This document shows positions 36,867 through 48,148 of a stretch of DNA of 64,000 nt, piece after piece. A program made the translations under genes and the position numbers. The notes beneath the pieces were generated by a model. The model had not been told where the DNA came from. It saw nothing but the letters and a program-made list of their open reading frames with translations, and did not search any database. Positions within the stretch are counted from its first letter, which is position 1, and the number at the start of each line of letters is the position of its first letter. The DNA comes from Holacanthus passer (lineage: Eukaryota; Chordata; Actinopteri; Pomacanthidae). The stretch lies in assembly GCA_025331565.1 (NCBI GenBank), contig JAFREQ010000015.1, positions 2,418,001-2,482,000 on the forward strand, given 5' to 3'.

Positions 36867-39800
36867 TCAAACAGTATGTGACGTTTTCAAATTCCCATTG
36901 CCGTGGTCACTCCTGGCCCGCGAGGCCCTGCCCGTCTCGCTGGCTTCTTCCTCGTCGTCCACGTCCAGCTGTTCATCTTTCTTCTTGATGTAGCGCTCGT
37001 AGAGCACCATAATGACGCCCATCACCCAGGCCGACACCGTGCCGGCAGCAAAGATGACGAAGCCGATGACAACGAAGAAAAGGTAGTCCCAGGAGCCCAG
37101 GGTCTGGTGACATAACGTCCGTAACTGGATGCCCACCTCGCCCAGGCGACGGCCCTGCATGTCAGCAGGTGAGCCACACACCGTCTGGCCCTCATCTGTC
37201 ACACAAGACCACACACCAAGAAGGAAGGATGGAGGATTAATCATGGGATAATAGAATACATCAACAGATTTGGTTTGGAACTATAATTGATTTGAATAAA
37301 TTGTGATACTGAAGCACATTGGAGACAAAAATGCGCCGTCCCTCACTTCTCATGCATCAAAATTCCAGGCTGGTGGTGTTAAAACAAACATAACATAAAT
37401 AGATCATCTGTCCCGGAGCGGCATTATTCAGACGACTGAGTCATCCTGTTTTAGACTTACAGTAATGTGCGGGATTTGCATTTCTTCATAACATCTATTC
37501 AGAAGAGTGACAATCTTAATAGATATAATTGTCCCTTAGCTGTGGCTGGTAAAACTGAATTTGTTTGTCTATAAAATATTGCTTTTGTAAAGCAGGACGA
37601 CAACGTGCAGACAGAAATCATTTTAAAGCTCCTGAAAAGTTGTTTTAAAAGCGACTAAATAAGCCAAATCAATGATAAAGTTTGGAAAAACATCTGCAGT
37701 TATTTCCCATAAAGAGATTAATATTCAAAATTCAGCTGATCTGCTTCATCAGGTCTTTGATTGACACTGATGGCAACGTAACTCCACACCTGAAATTATA
37801 TTACGATTCAAACTCTGACAAATTCTGATTCATGTTCATAGGTACGTGACACCACTTTGTTCCAGCTGAGCCACGTCCACCTCAAACCGGTGAGAAAACC
37901 AAGGTCAAAAACACAAGCACATAAATCTTTCATGTGGAAAAAACTGTTTCAACTTTGGAGGAAAATAACGGATTCAGGCAGGAACCTGTCAGTCGGAGTA
38001 AGAAGCTGATTGAGAAAATATATCTTCAAGGCTTTTAAAGTTCCCTTAATCTCTGATCTCCGTTGCAAATATCAGGTCACTTTAGTTAAATACAGCAAAC
38101 ATAAAGACATGTCCGTTGATGTTTGAAGTAGCTTAGCAGGGAAAATATTATATATTAAACAGAACAGAAGGTTAAATAATTCAAGCATATGACTTTATGT
38201 TGGCTTGCATAACATTTGTAAATGGCTGCAAAGTGAGCTGAAGATAACGATGACATATTCAGAATCACACAGCTAAAATGTAGAAAACTGTGCATAACAG
38301 TGTTGCCTTCTTTATGAGGAAACTGCAAGGCTTTAGGAGCTCCCCCTGTTCTACAGTCTCCAGTTGATGCAGCATTACATTACAAAAGAATAAAAAAAGT
38401 AAAAATCACGGATGAATTATTCAAACTTCTGTCTCCCCCACAGGATTAGAGATTGACTCGGGTCTTTGTGTCTGCCTGAAAACACAGATAATAAGGCTTC
38501 TCATCATCAGGCACCGGGTATGACTACGACTAAGACCTCGCTGAAATCCACAAATCCTAATGAAAATGCCGAGTTCCTCCTCTTTCACAAAAACTACAGT
38601 GGATGGATACACTTTTAAAAGACCTAGTCAAAATTAAATACGCTGCATGATGCCTGTCAAGAGGAGCATTTTTTTCAGAGAATAATCCTGAAGTCTGGCT
38701 GAGTCTGCGGCGTTTTCCATCTCCACACTGCCATTGTTTCTAATTGGCTTCTGTTTTTTTTTTCAGAGCTTTTGTGCTCGGGGGAAATTCCCGCTGGGAG
38801 AGATCAAAAGACTTGGAAGTTTCTGCACAGGGAACAGTTTTCTGTAACCCTGTTTCTACAACAACAGTCTCGGAATACACTCATGGGGGGACAGTGTGCT
38901 ATGAAAGTGTGGTTTGTGCATAGACCTAAAGAATATGGGAAAAAATATAAGACAATTGTATACTTGCATTTCATTGTTAAAATCATACACAGATAAATCA
39001 TCAATATTGTAATGGGGACATAGATATGTTGTTTTTCTCACCTGAGTGTTTGAAGTTACTGGTGTACAATTGTATTAATTTTCACAGATTTTTGCTTCAT
39101 GCAACGACATCACACACACACACACACACACTATCATTGCACAACTGCCATTAGATCAGTGGCTCTCAAATGTTTTCGTCTGATGAACTATCAGATGGAC
39201 TCGTCATGTTCCAGATGTGTTCATTTCAGTTTTTTTCAAAGTGGATGTCAAATGACAAAAAGTGTGTATTCCTATAACATTTTTTCATGTTACTGTATTT
39301 TCAAATCATTTCTACTACTACCATTTAAAGTGGCACTATTTATTGACAACAAACTATAATTTTAACCATTTATGTGTTATTTCAGCTTACACCTGTTTAT
39401 CCATAGTTTCAGCTACAATAATCATTTCAACAATTTATCCATTAGTGAACTATTTAAACCATTCATCCACATTCTCAGGTGACTATTTTGCTATTTTGGT
39501 GTTATTTCAACTCTTTAACCATTACATTTAGCTGATTTCAAATATTTATCCTCTCTTAGGAAAGTATTTAAACAATTCATCTGTTACTTTTAGCAAACTA
39601 CGTCACATGTTTATTCATTCATTTTAGGTTTTAACTCTCAGGCCTGCTTTTGGACTATTTCAACCCAAACAATCATCAAATAATTTCAGCTAATTATTTC
39701 ACTTGTTTGTCCATTAATTTTAGGAAATAATAACAGTTTCTTCATTGCTTTTGGATTATTAATTAGAACTGTTTCAACTTCTCTGCCACTTGGCCAACTA

Positions 39801-40939
39801 GGCTACTTCTCTCAGACGCAACAAGAGGTGCCTGTGTTCCAACTGACTCAGGTTGGTGGGAGGTGTGATTTGACAGAGGGCGAGAGGGATCACGCTGTAG
39901 CTTTCAATCAAAATCGCTCGACGAGTTGATTTCATGGGACGACTGGAAATGTGCGCTTCCCTAATATTGCATTCACTCGGTGCATAAATCTCCCTTCTCA
40001 TCCTCGGAGGAGCTCTTCTGCGGATCTGAAAACGAACAAGCGGCTGAAGAACGCGAGGACATTCAGCTTCTCTAAGCTCTGTCTGCCACCACGAATTCAA
40101 AGCGTACTCTGATCCTCTCAAAGGCTGCTGCTGTGCAATGTTCGCACAATATGCTGTTAAGACTCTTGCTATAAGGAACACACACATCCACGCCTGCACA
40201 CACACATGCACAAAAACCAGCTCCACGAGACTTAACTTTCCCATCTTCCATCTCTGTCCTTGCAGAGTATGCTAATGTGTGTGTGCACATGTCAATGTGT
40301 GTGTGTGCCTGACAGCTAGGAAGGAAACCCTTCTGGCTTCACGCCCCCCACCTCCCTCCCTCCACCCAAAGGAGACTGGCATCAAAGAAGAGGGCTTCCC
40401 TTCCCTCCTTCCCCCATCCACACTCTGCTCTATTTCGAGACGCCCTCCTTATATAACAGCTGGGAGAGTGCTAATCCAGCCAGGAAGGCGAGACAGAGGA
40501 GAATCTGTTGGTTCCTTCCTGAAGCTTTCTCCCTCTCTCTCTCTTTTGCTCACTCGCTTGCTATTGATGCGTTTCCTAAACTGAGGAGACAAGCGAGTCG
40601 TGTTGCATGAACCAGGTGAGACCCGGGCGAGACATAACAAGGCTTCGGAGACGGGGCCCACAACCGAAGCACAGTTGTCTCCAAAATGTTATCCTTCTGC
40701 CACCGCCCCCCCTCGAGCACTAAAAGTGTGCTTTATCTGTGTTTGTGTGTCTAAACGCATGAATCAGTGACTCTGTATTTGTAAATGCATGTGTGTGTGT
40801 GTCCGCTTATTTCTGCGTGTATGTGACTTTCCACGTGCTTTGGGAGACGAGGCACTCAGTTTAAGAGAGAGTGAGGTATCGGCTGTGCTGTCTGCCTGAA
40901 AGAGATGGACAGACCGTGTGTACATAGCAGAGGTAGAGA

Positions 40940-40981
<42 letters not shown>

Positions 40982-41135
40982 CTATGTGTCCGCCTTCTCC
41001 CTTGCTGGCAGCTGTCACTGGAAGAGGCTCCACTCCAAATTAAGCTAGACAAAAGGCAATGAGCAGCTAGAAAATAGGACAGCTCTTGCAGGACTTGTTT
41101 GGATTCGGCCTAAGCTGCACAGGGACCAGTGAACT

Positions 41136-41167
<32 letters not shown>

Positions 41168-43666
41168 GTAGAAAGAATCAGGGGATGCCTTTCTAGTAAG
41201 CGTGGCAGTTGTATTATAGCCACGGTGTTAGAATTATGACTGACTTCTTGCTCAGTAAGATGCACTATAAATAGCAGCTGCCCTTTTGCATAGTGACACA
41301 TCCACATGATAACTCAAAGTAAGAGAGATTGTTGAATATCAAACGCATCTATCAGCTCAACAGTATTAAAACAAAAAAAGGGGGGGGGGGGTCGATAAGT
41401 GACTGTGCATCTATGATCCATTAATCACATCTTGCAGCTCAGTATCCCCATAGCTGGATAAAACACAGATTGATTAGTCATTCGGAGATAAGAGCCTCTT
41501 GTTTTCCTCCCAAACCGCAGAAGGCAGAGCTGAATTCATGAACACAGTTGCGAGAAGAGAAATCTCTCCGCCTCAGATCTCCCCCCCCCCCCTTTGCTAT
41601 CTGATAGTCTGAATGCTGTCACGCTCCACCGCCGTCACCTGCGTCTCAGCCCATGGAAGCTGAGGAAGGGGTGCACACTTTTCGCCACAGCACATTTTGC
41701 ATGACCCACTCTATCGGCTAACTTGATAAAACTGTTGGAGATGATGGTGTGATATTTTCTGTTGTGTGTGTGTTCAGAGCTGCAGACGTGTCAAGGAGTT
41801 TTTTTTTTAAGAAACATGATGCGAGGGAAACCCAGCAGTGAGGACTCAGCATGTGCTTGAAAAGAGTGTTGGCGTGGAGTCATTCCTTCCTTGAAGGGGT
41901 CAGACTTTCACTGCCATTTTTTTTAGGAATCACTTGTGATATTATTTTTCTCTTTTAACACTAAGCTTTTAACTCCTCCCTTATCTCTCTATATTTTTTA
42001 ATGTGTGCCACCTTTTTATAGACTTTATAATTGATTAATATCACATTTCACAATGATTTATAAATCTGTTATAAACCATTAATAACAACAATTTTGAGGT
42101 TGCCAGGTTGCGAAAAATCACTCTGGCTGATGTTTTGTTATGCTGAAGGATGATAAACAACCAGCTGTGTTGCCAACTAGGCAAAGTGATCTGGGGCCCC
42201 AGAGTTCCAGGGGCCTAAAAGCTCCAGACTTACAGTATGTTAAATGGTTAATCTTTCTTTGTGAATGCACTTTAAAATGCCCAAAATCAAGTGACATAAT
42301 GACACAATGTGGCCCTTAAGGTGGGTCCTGCTTTGAAGAGGGCCCCTGTGTCAAAATCTGGTTTTAAGACCTTGATTATTTCAGTTTTGTTCTTATTTGT
42401 TTTTATATTCCAAAATTAAAGTGCTGAATCAAATTACCACACAACCATACACATTCCACAGAGAGTGGGAGGAGCAGGGGGTCAGTAGTTCATTTTTTGC
42501 CCTGGAGGGGTAACAGGTGAATTCAGCAAAAAGGAATTTTCACAACCTGGCAACCCAAAGGTCTTATTAATGCCTTATAAGTGAAGCATTCCTAACTTAT
42601 TTATCAATCATTTATATAACAACATTATAAACCAGTTATAAATGGTGCCTCATCATAAAGTGCTACCATTCAGTTTTTATCTGCTATTGAAATGCCTGCT
42701 TTCTCTTTCACAACTGTTTCTAGGATCATCCCAGTTAATATAAAACACTTAAAGCTGCTTTTATTATATGGAAGCTGTTAGATAAATAAGTTTCCCTCTT
42801 TAATGGGATACATTATATTTAGTGCAACAACCAGCAAAAGACCAGTAGTTTACATAACCAGACATTATCTAATAATCAATAACTGGAGCAGAGCAGTTCT
42901 TGTGTGTGATTGGCTCCGTGGGGCCAATCCACTTGATACTCAAGAAAAAGCTCCACTAAAGGTCACGTTGCGATTATGTCATTAGAATAAAGGAGAATAG
43001 ATGAGAATAGATGAGACCTTGGAACTTGAAGCCCTCCAGGTGGACCCACAGACACAGGTCCTCGTTGTCGCACTCGCAGCTCCACGGGTTCCCGCTGAGC
43101 CCCACGGAGCGCAGGGCGGGCAGGCCGAGCAGGGAGCTGATGTTCAGGGCCGTCAGGTTGTTCCGGCTCACGTCCAGAACCTGCAGGGCCGCGTTCTCCG
43201 CGAACGCGTCCTGGTGGATCTCCGACAGCCCCGGGTTGTCCGTCATCCTCAGCATCACCAGGCTCGCCAGGGGGCCGAAGGTCCGGTCCTCGATCCGGCT
43301 CAAGGTGTTGAAGGAGAGGTCCAGGTAGGCCAGCTTCCGCAGGTTCCCGAAGGTGGACTCGGAGATCTCGGTCAGGGAGTTGTTGCTGCAGTCCAGGTAG
43401 ACCAGATCCGACAGGTAGTTGAGCGCCAGCGGCGGCAGCTCCACGATGCGATTGTTGGAGATGATGAGCTGCCGCGTGGCCAGAGGCAGGTTGACCGGGA
43501 AGGCGGTGAGGTGCTGCCCGGCGCACTGGACCACCAGCTGGTCGTCGCACACGCACCTGTCCGGGCAGCCGGCGGACAGCACCGGGGACGCGCTGACCCC
43601 CGCGGTGAGGAGGAGCACCGCTACGAGCCGCAGGGGTTGCGCGCTTGGCTGCGGGGCAAGACGCAT
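36867..43666 (-). CDS. lrrc52: LRRC52-like leucine-rich repeat membrane protein (potassium-channel gamma subunit family)
   Basis: Two minus-strand exons, 43666-43018 and 37195-36867, join in phase to 978 nt, 325 aa; human LRRC52 is 313 aa and also has two coding exons. LRRC52 belongs to the auxiliary gamma subunits of BK/SLO-type potassium channels. Visible parts: signal peptide (about 1-33), LRRNT cysteines (CPDRCVCDDQLVVQC), leucine-rich repeats including LSDLVYLDCSNNSLTEI, LRRCT (GNPWSCECDNEDLC through LRTLC), a transmembrane helix (LFFVVIGFVIFAAGTVSAWV) and a charged cytoplasmic tail (YIKKKDEQLDVDDEEE). LSDLVYLDC and IGF.IFAAGTV.AW favour LRRC52 over LRRC26/38/55. ATG 43666 is the first in-frame ATG. 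The donor of exon 1 reads AAG/GTCTCA, weaker than usual. Exon 1 is very GC- and CpG-rich, unlike its surroundings. Confidence 0.87.
39111..39131. repeat. (CA)n microsatellite
   Basis: Ten CA units in the lrrc52 intron. Confidence 0.9.
39360..39790. repeat. Degenerate tandem repeat in lrrc52 intron
   Basis: Variants of TATTTCAACNATTTATCCATTA recur roughly every 35-60 bases (near 39380, 39425, 39460, 39510, 39570, 39620, 39690). The units are too diverged to fix a period by eye. AT-rich, no coding frame. Confidence 0.4.
40450..40615 (+). promoter_or_regulatory. Candidate TATA promoter and first exon, antisense in lrrc52 intron
   Basis: TATATAA at 40450-40456 follows a C-rich stretch. About 160 bases downstream, ATGAACCAG at 40607 is followed immediately by GTGAGACC, a good donor. 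The stretch between is pyrimidine-rich and resembles a 5' UTR, though a short upstream ATG frame (40567, ending in TGA) exists. No matching downstream exon was recognised on the plus strand before 44000. It could start a non-coding antisense transcript, a gene with distant exons, or be chance. Confidence 0.35.
40941..40979. repeat. (TG)n microsatellite
   Basis: Nineteen TG units in the lrrc52 intron. Confidence 0.9.
41139..41166. repeat. (GT)n microsatellite
   Basis: Fourteen GT units in the lrrc52 intron. Confidence 0.9.
42098..42555. mobile_element. MITE-like element with 19-bp terminal inverted repeats
   Basis: The left end GGTTGCCAGGTTGCGAAAA (42098-42116) is matched at 18 of 19 positions by the reverse complement of 42537-42555. 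The 458-bp block has no coding frame. Its flanks (TTATAAACCATTAATAA before, CTTATTAATGCCTTATAAG after) look like two halves of a different repeat, so this appears nested. No clear target duplication can be read. It lies in the lrrc52 intron about 0.5 kb from exon 1. Confidence 0.6.
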
Positions 43667-44219
43667 GACACCGCCGAGGGCTTCATCCACCCCGTCTGGA
43701 GAGAGTCGGGCGCGCTCACATTCTTCATGGATACATCCTTGTCGGTGTCAGAAATGATCCCCACAGAGGTCAGAGCCGACCTGCCCGCGGACACCTCCTG
43801 CGCCCAGCGTCTCACTTCATCCCGTCGCCGCCTCTGGATCCGGCGCGCGTCCTCCGTCTGTAACTTCACATCCACGTGCCTTCATGCTGCCTCACATGTC
43901 ACTGGTCTGTCGGGTTCGTTCCGTCTGTCCGCGACATGGCAGTGATCACGGTCAGTTGTTCCACAACATGTTTGCCATCGTCTCGCTTTCCGTAACTGAA
44001 TCCAAATGAGGGGGCGCACTGAGCTGCGCGGCGGCTGGAGGCTGGGAGGTGGAGATGGGGGGGTGGGGGTGATCTCACGCTGTGGTGTGAGCTGGAGTGA
44101 GGGGGGGAAGCTCTGGGCAGCAGAGGGAAATAAAAAAATTATAATCCATGCATGGTCGTGGAACCTACAGTGACCTACAATGTTCCAGCTGCAGGCACAG
44201 TGATCACCATCTACACATG

Positions 44220-44540
44220 CCTCAGGTGTGTGTGTGAGTAAATATCTGTTTGTGTGTGTGTGTGTTGGATACTGTTTATCAGGCTGCCTCAGATGTGTGT
44301 GTGTGTGTGTGTGTGTGTAAGCTGTATCTACACAAGATTAAAAACTAGTGTGTATGTGTATGTAAATATCTGTATGTGTGTGTGTGTGTGGTAGATGCTG
44401 TTTATCAGGCTGCTTCAGGTGTGTGCGTGTGTGTGGAAGCTGCATCTATACTTGTGTAAGTCTATGTAAATATCTGTTTGTGTGTCTGTTGGATACTGTT
44501 TATCAGACTGCCTCAGGTTTGTGTGTGTGTGGAGGTGGAA
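44220..44540. repeat. GT-rich minisatellite, three long units
   Basis: GTAAATATCTG recurs at about 44237, 44360 and 44466. Each time it is followed by a GT run, then GATACTGTTTATCAG or GATGCTGTTTATCAG and a GCTGCCTCAG-type stretch (GCTGCTTCAG, then ACTGCCTCAG). Unit length is roughly 105-125 bases, varying mainly in the GT runs. Confidence 0.7.
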
Positions 44541-46064
44541 GAAGAAGCAGGTGCACCTGACACCTGGGAAGCATATTGTACCGTATGTGATCAGATCACA
44601 CAGGTTCAGGCTCTGGAAACAAGAGAGTGGTGCAATGATAACAACATGTTGAGAGGAGGGGGGGGATCCATGTCAGACTATGTACACCAGCCAGACCTAT
44701 ATGTGCAATGAGGCTTTTACAATAATGACTGACATATCAGCCATAGGCAAACCCCCCCTCCTCCACCCCCACCCCATTCAAACCCAGTGCAGAGCCAGCA
44801 GAGGATGGGACGAGATGAGATGGGACAAGGTGGTCTCAGGCAGCAGTTGTTTCTCTCTCCTCTCTCCACTGCGAGTCCAGAGTCTATTCTTGGTTCCCTG
44901 TGTAGGTGTTGAAGTGCTGAATCAGACTCAGCATGATGGAGGAGGAGGAGGACAGATGTGCCGCTGACAGTCCGTGAAAGAAACCACCCCGAGTCCACAG
45001 TCAACAGCTCACTGGACGCTGACCACACACACTCTTTCCACTCTCACACACACACAGCCACAAAATGAAGCTTAGCCCTTTTTTCCCTGTGTGTATTGCA
45101 GGGTGTCAACAAATAGAGCAGGAGGCCTATAATCATGTACAACCTAATGCTTTTTCACACTTGCCATCCTGTGGACTGAACTAATCCACACAGCTGTTTG
45201 GTGTCATGGATATTCAGTGACTTTATGAGGACATCTAGTGACGAATGCTTGGTAATGTTTAACACAGTGAGCAGCTGCCACGCAACCATCGCCTCATATA
45301 CTTTCTTATCTAATGCATGGTTTGCAGCTCGACTGGTCAACATTATTTAAAACTTGCATTAATGTATTATTTAAGCTCTGAACAAGCAGTGGCCCACTCA
45401 TTACTCATGCTGTTCAGTCAAACACCGCTCAAACCCAAAGAGCTGTTATTTTTAATTCTGGAGGAATTTCCAAAGCTACCTAAAATGTCAGGCTGAATTT
45501 TGGCAGAATGTGTTTAAAATGATGCACAAGACATCTATAATAATTCCATTTGATAGGATGGTGCTGCCAGAGTCTTAGTCTTGAATATTTCCCCAAACAT
45601 CAGATAAATAGAACGATATGATGCTTTCAGACTGGGTAAAAGAAGAATTTAACAGCCTCTTACATAGGAACGTACAGTGTATGTTGTCACATTTGTTCTC
45701 CTGGTATCACGCGGTGGTCACGAGAATGATTTAGTGTTGGCCTATGTTTCACCTCACTGACACGCCTCAACATTTTTTGCACTGTCATTCTACATTGCTA
45801 TGACAGAACATTGAGAAATGTAAAGGAAAAGCTCAATATAAAGCAACTGTCAAACAAGGGTATACGTTTCTTTGTTTTTTGTAATCCCTTGGTTTAGAGC
45901 ATGTTAGCCACCTCCTACTGTCGTTGTAAGGACTTGTCTTCCTTATTTATCTCAATGGGTAATCTGCCTTCATAAAACTTGTTTTAGTTGTAACAACCAC
46001 TGACATGTGGGTGGATTTACTTCCAACAAGTGTTGTTGGATGTTCATATAAAGATAAAGAAAGA

Positions 46065-46101
46065 CATATAATATAATATAATATAATATAATATAATATA
46101 A
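46065..46101. repeat. (ATAAT)n array
   Basis: About seven perfect tandem pentamers in intergenic DNA. Confidence 0.9.
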
Positions 46102-46764
46102 CATGGCGTGATCTAAAATGATTTTGAGTTCAGTCTCAGGCAGTACTGAGCCTGGGTCTGCTGACACCACTAACAGCATTTGCGTATCTCAACTTGACCT
46201 GATATGTGATACAGGAAACTCTGGCCTGTTAGGTCCTTGCTCACCTCAACAGAGGGCAGATTCTTTGGCGGCCTTCCATCTAGGTTTACTATGACCAGGG
46301 CCCTGGTAGCGTGAACTGGCCTCCTGGCACAGCTTTCCAGGTCACCTAAAAAAGACAGAGCCATCATTGATGTTTCCCCTGTGATGTTGCTGCCAAGTCA
46401 AAATGTCTGCCATAAAAAGGGATTGTAACTCTAGCACTGTCAAATAAATGGAAGCCTTGTTGAATATATTGATCGGTCACACATGGAACATATCCGGTTT
46501 CTTTTTGGACTCTTAGACTCACTGCTTTATATCTGCAATATCTGATAATAATTAACCATAGTGAATAATGCATGCATGCATGTACTCAAGCGATGATAAA
46601 TTTTACCTCCAATTATGGAAGAAACCAGACAGGAGGAGGTGAACACCCATATATGCAATCACATCATAGCCGAGCTATAGCCACGTAATTTATGAGATAA
46701 TTTTTTGCAATGCAAGAAATTTCTCTGGAGCTTTTGTGGAAGGGAAATCACTGCTTCTCCTTGG

Positions 46765-47290
46765 CACTGGCTCCCAACCTTTTTGGCTCGGGGCATCTGA
46801 TACAGATATGAACAGATATAAGTCCAAAACATGGATTCAAATTTTGCAGCAGTGACTTGGATTTTCTTCTTTACAAGTCAAACTCCTGGACTGAAAATCT
46901 CACTCAAGTAAAGGCACAAAGTGAAAAATAGCATTGTTACTATTTGTATTGTACTACTACTCTTTATATTGATATTTAAATAGGACTTTAAGTATCATAA
47001 TGCAGAAAAATGGCCTCCATACTTTAAATATAATACAATTACATATTAAATCATTTTCTTATTATTACTGATGCTTTAATGTGTAAATTGCATAGCTGGA
47101 CAGGGTGGAGCTAATTTTAACAATTTCATACACTGTTGGGTGGTTTAATCTAAATGAACAAGTGATATTTTATATGGTTCAATCTATGTCTGTGAAATAA
47201 CAACTAAAGCTGCAGCAAATAAGTAAATACTGAAATATAGTGGAGTAGAAGTTTAAAGTAGTATAAATGGAAATATTGTACTCAATACAT
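46765..47290. repeat. Probable hAT-like fish MITE
   Basis: The left end CACTGGCTCCCAACCTTTTT resembles a hAT-type CAGTGGTTCCCAACC end. The right part (AGTGGAGTAGAAGTTTAAAG, AATATTGTACTC) resembles a very common fish non-autonomous element. Boundaries and class are from memory and uncertain, and it may be two elements. Confidence 0.35.
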
Positions 47291-47639
47291 GATCTCAGGA
47301 TTGTTAGTTACATCCCACCAGTCTTCTAACAGCAGCTCTCCAAGTTCCTGCTCAGCTTTCTTGTGCCCTTATTTGATCTGGCTATCGCGTCGAACTGCGC
47401 ATGTCAGACAAACGGAGCTGATAGCGTGAGGAAACACTACGGAGCAGCTCTGTATCGCTCACAGTCAATACACTGATAAGGTGTACACATATTACACACA
47501 TTAGCTATAAAACCCGTCCACTGATCATTTTCCACACACACACACACACTCACAGTCTGCGTGGTCGGCTCCAAACTCTGCGTCACGCCCCCGCCGTCGT
47601 CTACGTACGTTACGTAAGTCCCGACGCACACGGATACAG

Positions 47640-47704
47640 AGAAACTTCCGAGCTGTGAGTTCGCCTGTGTTTCAGCTGTCAGCCTCTTATTCTTCACCTG
47701 CAAG
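47640..47704 (+). other. Probable 5' UTR exon of mgst3
   Basis: A CpG-rich stretch (47575-47650) leads into sequence ending CACCTGCAAG followed by GTACAG, a usable donor at 47705. The coding exon starts after an acceptor at 48139. A non-coding first exon is inferred; its 5' edge is not visible. Confidence 0.5.
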
Positions 47705-48148
47705 GTACAGTAAACCTTTATATACATTTTTATGGGATGTTATAATGTTTCCTGTCAAACCTGTTGGTGTAATATTAGTGACGCTGCTGAAAAACAGATT
47801 TGACCTTTCGGTTTTATTCGTCCTTGCTCTCTTGTGTTGCTTTGACATCCTCTTTTCACCTGTTTGATAAATTTGTCCATTCATTTTTGATAGATAGCAT
47901 ATAAGCACAAAAGCATCCGAGTGTTTTGCGTGAAAATGAATTTTATTTATATGTCCAGAAAAATAACCCCTCCCCTTTCTCAGCTGGTGCAGAAATGAAA
48001 AAAACTTCTCAGCTAAAAAAAAAAAAAAAAAGTTATCACTTTGAAAATTAGTCAAAAGCTGAACTGATTGAACAAAACACAAATGCACTTTTTGTTTGGA
48101 GTAATCAAGACTGATTCTGTTACTTTCCCTCTTTTCTAGTTTGCCAAG

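Larger units (their letters stand above)
43700..47600. other. Intergenic region between lrrc52 and mgst3
   Basis: No gene recognised. Just past lrrc52 exon 1 the sequence stays GC- and CpG-rich to about 44100, consistent with a CpG-island promoter for lrrc52. A GT-rich minisatellite lies at 44220-44540, an (ATAAT)n array at 46065-46101 and an AT-rich interspersed repeat at about 46765-47290. Remaining frames are below about 100 codons. Confidence 0.6.

Noticed and set aside
39798..40290. Minus-strand frame of 148 codons in the lrrc52 intron
   Set aside because: No family match; the hydrophobic cysteine-rich start comes from GT-rich DNA.
40764..41052. Histidine/threonine-rich minus-strand frames
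   Set aside because: Translations of a TG microsatellite.
42963..43556. Minus-strand 197-codon frame overlapping lrrc52
   Set aside because: Out-of-frame shadow of the leucine-rich repeat exon, with Arg/Pro/Ala/Gly-rich composition.
43001..43945. Plus-strand open frame of 314 codons
   Set aside because: It lies opposite lrrc52 exon 1, is Gln/Val/Arg/Pro-rich as expected of a GC-rich antisense frame, and shows no family motif.
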